DNA from: JBJXGF01 sp046153015
Lineage (GTDB): Bacteria > Actinomycetota > Acidimicrobiia > Acidimicrobiales > CAIXPF01
Assembly: GCA_046153015.1 (NCBI GenBank)
Contig: JBJXGF010000092.1
Span: forward strand, 1 to 13,017
Direction: 5' to 3'
DNA length: 13,017 bases
The notes under the pieces were generated by a model. That model had not been told where the DNA came from. It saw only the letters and a list, made by a program, of their open reading frames with translations, and ran no database searches. How positions within the stretch are numbered: position 1 is the first letter of the stretch; every line of letters starts with the position of its first letter. A program made the translations under genes and the position numbers. Shown piece after piece: positions 1-7,786 of this stretch.

Positions 1-197
1 GTGAGTCCCTCGCGTTCGCCCCGGTCGATGCGAGCCTGGCGGACCCAATTGCCCAAGGTCCCCTCACCGATCCCCAACGACCGCGCGACATCGGCGACCG
101 GACGGTCCTCGTCGATCACCAACGCCATCGCGTCAGCCCTGAACTCCGCCGTGAACGAACGACGACGCCTGGCCGACCGCTCCTCCATCACTGACAT
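1..197 (-). CDS. IS3-family transposase OrfA (partial, N-terminal 65 residues)
   Basis: The minus strand from 197 translates as MSVMEERSARRRSFTAEFRA and continues as a helix-turn-helix of the IS3/IS911 OrfA type. After the basic 'RRSFTAEFRADAMALV' opening comes 'RPVADVARSLGIGEGTLGNW' and then 'VRQARID'. OrfA binds the element's terminal repeats. In this family the active transposase is usually made by frameshifting into OrfB, which would lie left of position 1. The start at 197 is supported by a near-perfect Shine-Dalgarno, AGGAGGT, within 202-208, six to seven bases upstream. The gene is cut by the window edge, so its completeness cannot be judged. Confidence 0.85.
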   Translation of the reverse strand, partial: MSVMEERSARRRRSFTAEFRADAMALVIDEDRPVADVARSLGIGEGTLGNWVRQARIDRGEREGL

Positions 198-215
198 GAC
201 TACCTCCTAATCGAG

Positions 216-241
216 GTGTCCTGCCAACGGGGGGATGCTCA
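216..241. repeat. Putative terminal inverted repeat of the IS3-type element
   Basis: This is the minus-strand sequence starting TGAGCATCCCCCC at 241, in the position expected for an IS terminus just upstream of OrfA. The partner repeat is outside the window, so the assignment rests on position, on the TG start, and on coding similarity to the ATPase resuming immediately to the right. The ATG at 235-237 that opens the downstream ATPase ORF lies inside this repeat. Confidence 0.5.
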
Positions 242-1473
242 CGCGGATGAGCGAGACCCCCGTAGTCGTCCTGCAGGGAGCACGCTCCGTCGGCAAGTCA
301 ACGGTGTTGTCGGTGGTTGCCCGCCACCATGATGTAGAGATCACTGATCTTGATGACCTCGCGGTACGAGCTCGCGTGGCTGCATCGCCCTCCGATGCGG
401 TCCTCGGCCCGCATCCAGTTTGCATTGACGAATACCGGCATGTCCCCGAGTTGCTGCAGGCGATCAAAGCGCAACTGAACAACAGGCACGACAACGGCAG
501 CTGGCTGCTCACCGGTTCGGCTTCGTTCTGGGCGATGCCGCGAGGAACTTAGGCCCTGACCGGTCGTGTCCAACTCGTCGAAGTCATGCCGTTCTCGCAG
601 GGTGAACTGGACGGCGTGCACGAGGACTTCCTGGAAAAGGCCCTAGTCGACCCCGATAGCCTCCTCACTCGACGGCGAGTCGTGACCGAGCGCGATGAAT
701 ACGAGCTCCGAGCCTGCCGCGGAGGGATGCCGCTCGCGGTCAACACCATCGGCCGTCAACGCGCCAACTTCTATCGTGGATACCTCGCCGTCTCGTTGCA
801 GCGTGACGTGCTCGACCTCTCCCGGGTCCGCCAGATCAATGCGCTGCCTCGGTTGATGGAACGACTCACCGCGCAGACCGGTCAGGTGCTCAACATCGTC
901 AAGGCCTCCAACGCAGCCGGCATCGAGCCGCGATCCGGGGACAACTACGTACGTCTCCTCGAAACACTGTTCCTCATTCGGCGTCTCCCCGCTTGGGGAC
1001 GGACGCTGCGATCCCGTGCCGCGCATTCGCCGAAGTTGCACGTCGTCGACTCGGGCCTCGCGGCGTACCTGCTCGGCATCACCCCCGAAAAGCTCGCTCG
1101 ACGAGACCCGGCGGCGCTCTCCGAGTTCGGGCACCTGTTCGAAACGTTCGTCGTCGGCGAGCTCCTCAAGCAAGCGTCATGGTCCGACGACGTGAGCGAC
1201 ATCGGGCACTGGCGAACTCACGACGACCAGGAAGTCGATCTCGTCATCGAAACCCACGACGGAAACGTGACCGGCTTCGAGATCAAAGCAGGCCGCGAGG
1301 TCGACCAGAAGGCACTTCGCGGGCTGCGTTCACTTCGAGACGCTCTCGGCGGCCAATTCCACGCCGGCTACTTCCTCAACACAGGGACCGAGGCCTACCG
1401 TCTCGAAGACCGAATCTTCGTCTGCCCCAGCGACCGGCTCTGGGCAACCAACCGCGCCAACATCGCCACGTGA
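235..1473 (+). pseudogene. ATP-binding protein, AAA-type with DUF4143 domain (5' truncated, internal amber stop)
   Basis: This is a single reading frame of 413 codons broken only by TAG at 550-552. The first part has a Walker A (GARSVGKST, residues 15-23) and a Walker B (VCIDEY, 62-67). After the stop the same frame continues as 'ALTGRVQLVEVMPFSQGEL', the usual continuation of 'LLTGS' in this family. The C-terminal half has 'HVVDSGLAAYLLG' and 'FGHLFETFVVGEL', and then E-V-D plus F-E-I-K, a PD-(D/E)XK-like nuclease fold. Family members are about 380-430 aa ATPases of poorly known role. The N-terminus lacks the usual 10-20 residues before the P-loop because the IS lies there, and the ATG at 235 is supplied by the IS end. 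ATG 586 could allow reinitiation of a 295-residue C-terminal product. Inactivation is likely but not proven. Confidence 0.85.
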
Positions 1474-1576
1474 CGGTCGACGCAGCGCGAAGGAGCGGAT
1501 TTCCGCACCGCCCGGGCGGGTTGCTCGGCTGCGGCTGGACGTTCAAACGAGCTGGGCCGGTTGGCGGCCGCGGCTG

Positions 1577-1816
1577 TCAGGCGGCGAGGTGGGGCACCAG
1601 GTGGCGGTGGCGGCTGACGGGCCCGGGCAACGGCCGGACCCACACGAGGTTGCCTTCGATCTGAGCCACCTGGGCCACGGCCCGCGCCTGGCCGGACCCG
1701 ACGACGATCCACGCACCCTCAGGGGTGAGGTTGGGGTCGCGTGCGTCGTCGAGGAACGCCCACGGTAGGCCAGTGTCGTCTTCGGTGTTGAGGTCGACGC
1801 GGAGGTCGATGCTCAT
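1577..1816 (-). CDS. Hypothetical protein, 79 aa
   Basis: I do not recognise a named family. The product starts MSIDLRVDLNTEDDTGLPWA and contains 'GAWIVVGSGQARAVAQVAQI' and 'VWVRPLPGPVSRHRHL'. It is a small, probably beta-rich soluble protein with an acidic N-terminus and a basic, His-containing C-terminus. It has no signal peptide or membrane segment. The start is well supported by GGAGGAGG (1825-1832 on the minus strand) eight bases before the ATG. Another small minus-strand ORF ends 19 bases upstream, so the two could be one transcript. Natural amino-acid composition and the strong ribosome binding site argue for a real gene. Confidence 0.65.
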   Translation of the reverse strand: MSIDLRVDLNTEDDTGLPWAFLDDARDPNLTPEGAWIVVGSGQARAVAQVAQIEGNLVWVRPLPGPVSRHRHLVPHLAA

Positions 1817-1835
1817 GGCTCAGTCCTCCTCCGGC

Positions 1836-2075
1836 TCATGAGCAGGGGTTGATGAGACGCGTGTGCGCACATTCGAGCAGCCTCCGGACCAGTTCGTCGA
1901 GCGCCTCGTGGGCGATCGTCACATGCGCCGTGCGGAACGTCGGGACCACCAGCAGCCCGCCGGCCTCGATGTCGGCTCGCCGGAAGACCGCGACGACGGG
2001 GGAGGCGCTGAGTCTGGATCCGCACAAGGCGTTCACTTCGAAGGCCACCACGAGGGGCCTGTCCACCGACGACAT
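1836..2075 (-). CDS. Hypothetical protein, about 79 aa (start uncertain)
   Basis: The frame ending at 1836 reads as a plausible protein from the ATG at 2075: 'MSSVDRPLVVAFEVNALCGS', then 'VVAVFRRADIEAGGLLVVPT' and 'ALDELVRRLLECAHTRL'. I cannot assign a family. The alternating hydrophobic pattern suggests beta strands followed by a C-terminal helix. The ATG at 2075 lacks a good ribosome binding site. The same frame stays open upstream and looks protein-like back to about 2200 ('FEVERAGEFSRP'), so the true start may be an alternative codon further up. It lies directly upstream of the 79-aa gene on the same strand, which suggests a two-gene unit. Beyond about 2330 the open frame is only the shadow of the large plus-strand gene. 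Confidence 0.45.
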   Translation of the reverse strand: MSSVDRPLVVAFEVNALCGSRLSASPVVAVFRRADIEAGGLLVVPTFRTAHVTIAHEALDELVRRLLECAHTRLINPCS

Positions 2076-2291
2076 CGTGACGGTTACCGGACCGCATTCC
2101 CAAGGGATCCCGCTGCGGCGGAGAACGTCGTTTGCGCTGAAGGCGCTCCGGGGGCGGCTGAACTCACCCGCCCGCTCGACCTCAAACGGGCCGAGCGTCG
2201 CCGGCGACAGTCGCGAAACCGCAGGTCGAGGGGGACAGTGGTCCCGGTTTGCCGCGAGCCGGCGCAGCAGGCGTCGGAGGAGGCCGATCCT

Positions 2292-2320
2292 TTGACAGGA
2301 TTCTGAAAGCCCCGTGCAGC
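2292..2320 (+). promoter_or_regulatory. Possible promoter of the large regulator gene
   Basis: A perfect TTGACA hexamer at 2292-2297 is followed after 17 bases by TGCAGC (2315-2320), a poor -10 match. If used, transcription would start close to the ATGs at 2325 and 2334, giving a very short or leaderless message. The good -35, correct spacing and location are the only support. The -10 is weak. Confidence 0.3.
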
Positions 2321-2324
2321 GAGG

Positions 2325-3791
2325 ATGCGGCCAATGGACGGAACCACCACCGAGATGGCCGCTGCGGGCACGGTGCGGCGTGGCGGGCTGCGGATCTGCG
2401 TGTTGGGAGCGGCGCGGGCCGAGCTTCTCGTCGGGAGCGGCGCCCCACCCGAGCGTGTGGAGCTGGGCGGCGCGCGCCCGCGGCGGCTGCTGCTGGCGCT
2501 CGCGGTCGACGCGGGGCAAGCGGTTTCGGCCGACCGTCTCGCCGAGCGGGTCTGGGGCGCCCAGTTGCCGGCCGATCCCAGGGCGGCGCTGCACACGCTG
2601 GTGTCACGGTTGCGCCAGGCGCTGGGCGCCGAGGTGATCGCCACCGACGGCCCGGGCTATCGGCTGGCCGTCGGCGCGCAGGACGAGGCAGGCCGGGCGA
2701 CGCTCGACGCGTTGACATTTCAGAGCTTGGTGCGCACTGCGGCGGCGCCTGAATTGGGCCCTCTTCCCCGCATCGAGCTGCTCGGCGCCGCGCTCGACCT
2801 GTGGCACGGCGCGGCCTTCGACGAGGTGGCGGGGGAGGACTGGGCCCGGGCCGAGGCCGAACGCCTGGAAGAGCTCCGCCTCGGCGCCCTGGAGCGGCGC
2901 TTCAACGCCCTCCTGGCCGCCGGCAGGCACACCGACGCGCTGCCGGCCCTGGCGGGAGCGGTCGAGGCGAACCCGTTGCGCGATCGTCTCGTCGGCCAGC
3001 AGATGCTGGCGCTGTTCCGGGCCGGCCGTCAGGCCGAGGCCGCCCGGGTGTTCCAGGCGCACCGAGCCCGGCTGGCCACCGACCTCGGGCTGGAACCGGG
3101 CCACGAGCTGGTCGAGCTCGACCGGCGCATCGTCGCCGGCGACCCCAGTCTGGCCCTCGAGGCGATCGCCCCGCCGCCCGCCACGCCCGAGAGCCGGGCG
3201 CTGCGCGGCTACCAACTGGGCGAGCTGCTGGGCGAGGGCGCGTTCCCGGTGGTGTTCCGCGGGACCCAGCCGACGTTGGGGCGCGACGTGGCGGTCAAGG
3301 TGATCCGGGCCGAGTTGGCGAACCGGCCCGAGTTCATCCGCCGTTTCGAGGCCGAGGCGCACCTGGTCGCGGCGATCGAGCACCCCCACGTGGTGCCGCT
3401 GTACGACTACTGGCGCGAACCCGACCGGGCGTACCTGGTGTTCCGCTATCTGCGGGGCGGCACGCTGGAGGCCCGCCTCACCGCGGGCAGCCCGCTGCCG
3501 CTCGACCAGGTGCGCACCCTGGCGGTCCAGGTGGGCGCGGCGTTGACGGCGGCGCACCGGGCGGGTGTCGTGCACCGCGACGTGAAGCCGGCGAACGTGT
3601 TCCTCGACGAGCTGGGTGATTTCTACCTCGGCGATTTCGGCATCGCCCTGGTCGGGACCGAGCTGACCGATCCCACTGCGGCGCTGTCGGCGGGGTCCCC
3701 GGCGTACGCCGCGCCCGAGCAGCTTCGCCGCGAACGGACGGGCCGCCGGCCGACGTCCACGGGCTGGGCATCACGCTGTACGAGGCGCTGA
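2325..3791 (+). CDS. SARP/BTAD regulator fused to Ser/Thr protein kinase: N-terminal part of a frameshifted giant regulator
   Basis: Residues about 22-115 form an OmpR-type winged-helix DNA-binding domain (LRICVLGAAR...; 'ADRLAERVWG', 'LHTLVSRLRQALG', 'GPGYRLAV'). Residues about 125-270 form a BTAD ('LDLWHGAAFDEVAGEDWARA', 'LVGQQMLALFRAGRQAEA'). A protein kinase starts near residue 294. It has a Gly loop (GEGAFPVV), VAVK Lys325, HRDVKPAN (417-424), GDFG (436-439) and YAAPEQ, so the catalytic residues are present. This ORF leaves the kinase frame at about 3743, and the last 15 residues (from G473/R474) are out-of-frame sequence. The N-terminus is bounded by an in-frame TGA at 2304-2306. ATG 2325 or ATG 2334 may start, and the latter has AGG at better spacing. 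The DNA-binding/BTAD pair is that of AfsR-like antibiotic regulators. The combination is read as one gene with 3890-7729. Confidence 0.85.
   Translation: MRPMDGTTTEMAAAGTVRRGGLRICVLGAARAELLVGSGAPPERVELGGARPRRLLLALAVDAGQAVSADRLAERVWGAQLPADPRAALHTLVSRLRQALGAEVIATDGPGYRLAVGAQDEAGRATLDALTFQSLVRTAAAPELGPLPRIELLGAALDLWHGAAFDEVAGEDWARAEAERLEELRLGALERRFNALLAAGRHTDALPALAGAVEANPLRDRLVGQQMLALFRAGRQAEAARVFQAHRARLATDLGLEPGHELVELDRRIVAGDPSLALEAIAPPPATPESRALRGYQLGELLGEGAFPVVFRGTQPTLGRDVAVKVIRAELANRPEFIRRFEAEAHLVAAIEHPHVVPLYDYWREPDRAYLVFRYLRGGTLEARLTAGSPLPLDQVRTLAVQVGAALTAAHRAGVVHRDVKPANVFLDELGDFYLGDFGIALVGTELTDPTAALSAGSPAYAAPEQLRRERTGRRPTSTGWASRCTRR
3741..3747 (+). other. Frameshift point splitting the giant regulator
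   Basis: Up to ACG GGC (3738-3743) the kinase reads in the first frame. From CCG CCG GCC GAC GTC CAC GGG at 3743 onward it reads in the -1 frame. This restores kinase subdomain IX (ADVHGLGITLYEALTGQLPF), immediately after the APE motif. One missing C in GGC(C)CGCCGG explains it exactly. No canonical X-XXY-YYZ slippery heptamer is present at the junction. A real deletion or a sequencing/assembly error is therefore more likely than programmed frameshifting. Confidence 0.85.
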
Positions 3792-3889
3792 CCGGTCAGC
3801 TGCCCTTCCCCGATGCCGTCACCCATGCCGAGCTGCTGCAGCGCCAGCTCAACCAGCCGATCCCCGCCGTCAGACCCCGGCGACACGAC

Positions 3890-6800
3890 GTGCCGCCGGC
3901 GCTGGATGAGGTGCTGGCCAGGGCCACCGCGAAGGCTCCGGGCGAGCGCTTTGGCGGCGTGGGCGACTTCGTCGAGGCGTTCGTCGCTGCGCTCGACGGG
4001 GGGCCGGCGGCTGCCGTCCTGCGCCGGCGGGGCTCGGCGACGCAGCTGGCTGCGGTCGCGGAACGCAGCCCGTACAAGGGCCTGCGGGCGTTCGATGAGG
4101 CCGACGCCGCCGACTTCAAGGGTCGGGCCCGCTTGGTCGACCGGCTCGTCAGCGGGCTGTCGCGCGGCGACGCCGCAGGCCGCCTCGCCGTCGTGGTGGG
4201 GCCGTCGGGCATGGGCAAGTCCTCGGTGGTGCGGGCCGGGTTGCTGCCGGCGTTGCGCCACGGCGCAGCGCCAGGCTCGGAGCGTTGGTTCGTGGCGACG
4301 ATGCTGCCGGGCCGCGAGCCGTTCCAGGAGCTGGCCGCGGCGCTGTTGCGCGTCGCCTCCGCGGCGCCGGCGAACCTGATGGGCCAGCTCACCGAGGACC
4401 ATCGCGGCCTGGCCCGGGTCCTCAAGGCGCTGACGCCCGAGGGCGGCGACGGCGCCGTGTTGCTGGTGATCGACCAGTTCGAGGAACTGTTCACGCTGTG
4501 CGCCGACGACGTCGCCCGCCGACGTTTCCTCGACTCGCTCGAATACGCGCTGACCGATGCCCGCTGCCCGATCCGGCTGGTCGTCACGATGCGCGCCGAC
4601 TTCTACGACCGGCCGCTGCGCCACGGCTCCTTCGCTCGCCTGATCGAGCCGTCTACCGTCGCGGTCACCGCGCTGGCGCCCGACGAGTTGGAGGCGGCGA
4701 TCGTCGAGCCGGCGGCGTCGGTCGGTTGCGAGTTCGAGCCAGGACTGGTGTCGGAGATCGTGGCCGACATCGGCGACCAGCCGGGCGCGCTGCCCCTGCT
4801 GCAATACGCCTTGACCGAGCTGTGGGAACGCCGGGTCTCGGGCCTGCTCACTCGCGACGCGTACCGCGCCCTGGGCGGGGTGACCGGGGCGCTGGGGGCG
4901 ACGGCCGAACGGTTGTACGCCGAGTCGAGCGAAGCCGAGAGGTTGGCGCTGCGGCGGCTGTTCGGGCGCCTCGTCACGCTCGGAGAGGGCGTGGAGGACA
5001 CGCGCCGCCGGGTGACGGTGCGCGAGCTTGAGGCAGACCCCGCGCTCGATGCGGTGGTGACACGCTTCGGTGCGGCCCGCCTGCTGTCCTTCGACCGTGA
5101 CCCGGCCACGCGCGAGCCGACGATCGAGGTGGCGCACGAGGCGTTGCTGCGGGAGTGGCCGCGGCTGCGCGAGTGGTTGGCGGAGGACCGTGACGGCCTG
5201 CGGGTCGTGCGGCACCTGACCGCGGCCAGCGCCGCGTGGGAGGCCAGCGGGCGCGACGCCGGCGAGCTGTACCGCGGCGGTCGCCTGGAGAGCGCGCAGG
5301 TCTGGGCCGCGGAGCATCCGAGCGGGCTGAACCAGGCAGAGACGGCGTTCCTGTCCGCCAGCACCGAACGCCAGCGGGCCGAGCGCGCGGCGACGCGCCG
5401 CCAGGTCCGCCGGTTGCGCGGCGCGCTGGCCGGGGTGGGAGTCGTCGCCGTGCTGGCGCTGCTCGCCGGCCTGCTCGCCGTCCGGCAGCAGCGCCGCGCC
5501 GACGGCGAGGCCGCTCTGGCGCGACGCCAGTCCGAGCGGGCCGACGCCTCGGCTGAGCAGGCTGAGACCCGCCGCCTGGTGGCCGACGCGGCGGCGTTGG
5601 TCGGCCAGAACCGTGACGTGGCGTTGTTGTTGGCGTCGGAGGCGTACCGTCGCGACCCCGGCCCGCAGACGTTGGCCGGCTTGCAGCGGGTGCTCACCTC
5701 GACGGGGCCGTATCTCGGCACGATCGGCGCCGGCCTGGACTTCGTGGGAGTCGACGTGCTCGCCGACGGCACGATCGTCGGGCTCACCAAGACCGACCTG
5801 CACTTCTACGACCCCGAGACCTTCGCCCTCACCGCTGCCCTGGCGCTCCCCGCGCCGCCGACCGAGATCTACGATGTCGTGCCCTTCGACGTTCGTGGCG
5901 CCATGGTGGCGGTCGGCAACGACCAAGGGTCGGTGCTCCTCGTGGACGGTGGTGTGCCGCGGGTGCTGCCGCTCGGTACTGTTCCCGTGCGCGCCGTGGC
6001 GGTCGGCGACGGGGTGGTCGCCGCGGCCACGACGGACGGCCAGCTTCACCTTGTGGACGCGGTCACCGGCGTCGAGCGGTGGCGCACCGTCGTCCTTGCC
6101 GAGCGCAGCTACGAGGAGCTCCTCGGTCCGGACCGCTGGGCTGCGGTCCCGCCGAGCCTCACCAGCTTGCTCGTGGGAGCCGAGGGAGTCGTCTTTCGTT
6201 CCGGCGCCCCGTCGGTCCTCTTCGATGCGGACGGGTCCGTCGTCGTCGGCGGCCCACGCATCCTCCGGCTCGATGGTGCTTCCGGACGAGTGCTGCAGCA
6301 ACTGGCGCCCCTCGACGCAACTGGCCTTCCGAGGTTGGGCGCCAATCTGATGGCGAGGCCCGGTGGCGGCTACGTCAGTGCGTCCAGCAACAGCGTCTAC
6401 ACCGTGGATGCAACGCTTACGGCGGCGACGTTCGGCGCGGTCCCGACCGGGCGGGCTGACCTCAACGTCAACGTCCGATCCCTGGCGATCGATCCGACCG
6501 GACAGCCGGTGTACGGCCTCACCAACGGTCAGGTGGCCAGAGGCATCGCCGAAAGCCCTCTGGAAGGCGCCGACAACGCGGCCACCGGGCTCGGCTCCGC
6601 CCGAGGGCTGCGCTACCGGGCAGACGGCACGCTGCTGGTGGCCGGCGAGGGCGGGATCGTCGTCTGGGGCGACGACGGGCGCCAGCTGCTGGCCAAGGCT
6701 GTTCCCCGAACCGGGCATCCGGGCGCAACGGTCACCCCCGACGGCCGCGAGGTCGTGACAGGAACGCCCAGCGGCACAAACCCGAGCGCGCGATACGACG

Positions 6801-7729
6801 TCGGCAGCCAGCCGCCGCGACGCCTGCCGACGCCGCCGCTTCCACCGCACTGGGCCCTCGCCGCGTCGCCGGACCCGCTCAGCCGCTTCGTCGAGGCGTT
6901 CGCTGACGGCGAGGCGGTCCGGGTGTTCGATCGGGCCACGCTCGCCCTCGTGGCGACCATCCCCGACGTCTCCTTCGGCGCCACGAGCCTCGACGGCCGC
7001 TGGATGGCCCAAGCCCAGTCGTTCGGCAATGGGAACGGCGTCCGTGTGTTCGATACCACCACCTGGCAGCAGGTGTCACCGATGATCGACCTCACCGGCT
7101 GGTTGCCCCAGACCCAATCCTTGGGGGGTGTCGTGCCCGGCTTCGACGCCACACGCAGCCGCCTGTTCACCAGCATCCAGGAAACCGGTACGACCATCGT
7201 CTTCGACACGGCCACCTGGCAGCCCACCACGGTGATCGAGCGCGCCGACAACGGCGGCGTCGTCGCCGCCCGCTTCAGCCGAGATGGCCGCGTGCTGGTC
7301 ACCTTGGCGATCGACGGCGCCATCCACGAACGCGACCCCGACACCTGGGCGGTCAAACGCACCATCGCCGGCGGCACCAGCTCGAGCGACAACCTCGACC
7401 TCGGGCTCTATCTCAGCCCCGACGGCGCCTACTTGGTGACCACCCGCGACGCCCGCCCCCGCCTGTGGCGCCTGCCCACCGCCACCCTGGTCGGCTCGTT
7501 CCCCCACAAGAACGGCCTCACCGCCAGCGGCGCCGACCTGGGCGACCAGCTCCAACTCGTCACCCTCGACGACGCCAACGTGCTGCTCTGGAACCTCGAC
7601 GTGACCACCTGGCCGGCCATCGCCTGTCGCGCCGCAGGCCGCAACCTCACCCAGGCCGAGTGGAAGCAGTTCGGCCCCAAGGATGTGCCCCGCCAGCAGA
7701 CATGCCCCCAATGGCCCCCCGGCGCCTAG
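3890..7729 (+). CDS. Kinase C-lobe, nSTAND NTPase, TM helix and beta-propeller: C-terminal part of the frameshifted giant regulator
   Basis: In-frame coding begins at 3743. The GTG at 3890 is only the first formal start and lies inside the kinase C-lobe, so it is not a real N-terminus. Numbering from 3890, the kinase tail ends near 35 and a linker carries 'SPYKGLRAFDEADAADFKGR' at 60-79, the usual entry to nSTAND1 domains. Walker A GPSGMGKS is at 104-111, Walker B VLLVIDQFEEL at 190-200, 'VVTMRADFYDRPL' at 231-243 and 'PGALPLLQYALTELW' at 298-312. One transmembrane helix (about 512-530) is followed by a charged helical linker ending 'DVALLLASEAYRRDP', and from about 605 by a WD40/PQQ-like propeller ('FSRDGRVLVTL', 'LSPDGAYLVTT'). 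The C-terminal 'CRAAGRNLTQAEWKQFG' tail is typical of these proteins. The reconstructed full product is about 1801 aa. The NTPase probably switches the protein and the propeller probably senses a ligand or partner. Confidence 0.85.
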   Translation: MPPALDEVLARATAKAPGERFGGVGDFVEAFVAALDGGPAAAVLRRRGSATQLAAVAERSPYKGLRAFDEADAADFKGRARLVDRLVSGLSRGDAAGRLAVVVGPSGMGKSSVVRAGLLPALRHGAAPGSERWFVATMLPGREPFQELAAALLRVASAAPANLMGQLTEDHRGLARVLKALTPEGGDGAVLLVIDQFEELFTLCADDVARRRFLDSLEYALTDARCPIRLVVTMRADFYDRPLRHGSFARLIEPSTVAVTALAPDELEAAIVEPAASVGCEFEPGLVSEIVADIGDQPGALPLLQYALTELWERRVSGLLTRDAYRALGGVTGALGATAERLYAESSEAERLALRRLFGRLVTLGEGVEDTRRRVTVRELEADPALDAVVTRFGAARLLSFDRDPATREPTIEVAHEALLREWPRLREWLAEDRDGLRVVRHLTAASAAWEASGRDAGELYRGGRLESAQVWAAEHPSGLNQAETAFLSASTERQRAERAATRRQVRRLRGALAGVGVVAVLALLAGLLAVRQQRRADGEAALARRQSERADASAEQAETRRLVADAAALVGQNRDVALLLASEAYRRDPGPQTLAGLQRVLTSTGPYLGTIGAGLDFVGVDVLADGTIVGLTKTDLHFYDPETFALTAALALPAPPTEIYDVVPFDVRGAMVAVGNDQGSVLLVDGGVPRVLPLGTVPVRAVAVGDGVVAAATTDGQLHLVDAVTGVERWRTVVLAERSYEELLGPDRWAAVPPSLTSLLVGAEGVVFRSGAPSVLFDADGSVVVGGPRILRLDGASGRVLQQLAPLDATGLPRLGANLMARPGGGYVSASSNSVYTVDATLTAATFGAVPTGRADLNVNVRSLAIDPTGQPVYGLTNGQVARGIAESPLEGADNAATGLGSARGLRYRADGTLLVAGEGGIVVWGDDGRQLLAKAVPRTGHPGATVTPDGREVVTGTPSGTNPSARYDVGSQPPRRLPTPPLPPHWALAASPDPLSRFVEAFADGEAVRVFDRATLALVATIPDVSFGATSLDGRWMAQAQSFGNGNGVRVFDTTTWQQVSPMIDLTGWLPQTQSLGGVVPGFDATRSRLFTSIQETGTTIVFDTATWQPTTVIERADNGGVVAARFSRDGRVLVTLAIDGAIHERDPDTWAVKRTIAGGTSSSDNLDLGLYLSPDGAYLVTTRDARPRLWRLPTATLVGSFPHKNGLTASGADLGDQLQLVTLDDANVLLWNLDVTTWPAIACRAAGRNLTQAEWKQFGPKDVPRQQTCPQWPPGA

Positions 7730-7786
7730 CGCATCGTGTCGGCCTCACGCACCGAGGCGCGGCGAAGCTCCGTGAAGACCGACCGG

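Larger units (their letters stand above)
1..241 (-). mobile_element. IS3-family insertion sequence, left end (partial)
   Basis: This is the upstream end of an insertion sequence that continues beyond the left edge. It contains the start of an OrfA-type transposase gene on the minus strand. Read on the minus strand, the putative element terminus begins at 241 with TGAGCATCCCCCCGTTGGC, then a 25-base leader with a strong ribosome binding site, then OrfA. IS3-family elements commonly end 5'-TG...CA-3', which fits. The exact boundary is inferred, because the other end and any target duplication lie outside the window. The flanking sequence from about 242 onward reads as the interior of an ATPase gene, which supports an insertion boundary here. 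Confidence 0.65.

Noticed and set aside
993..1664. A 223-codon Arg-rich plus-strand ORF
   Set aside because: It overlaps the DUF4143 coding frame and is its out-of-frame shadow.
2210..2594. Upstream extension of the 1836-2075 ORF to 2594
   Set aside because: Beyond about 2330 it is antisense to the regulator's DNA-binding domain and has shadow-like composition.
3738..3750. Programmed -1 ribosomal frameshifting in the giant regulator
   Set aside because: No slippery heptamer was seen and no stimulatory structure could be argued by eye. A missing C explains the shift more simply.
3623..7012. A 1129-codon open frame on the minus strand
   Set aside because: It is the antisense shadow of the STAND/propeller gene in G+C-rich DNA. 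It is rich in Arg, Gly and His, without domain order, while the plus strand shows clear conserved motifs.
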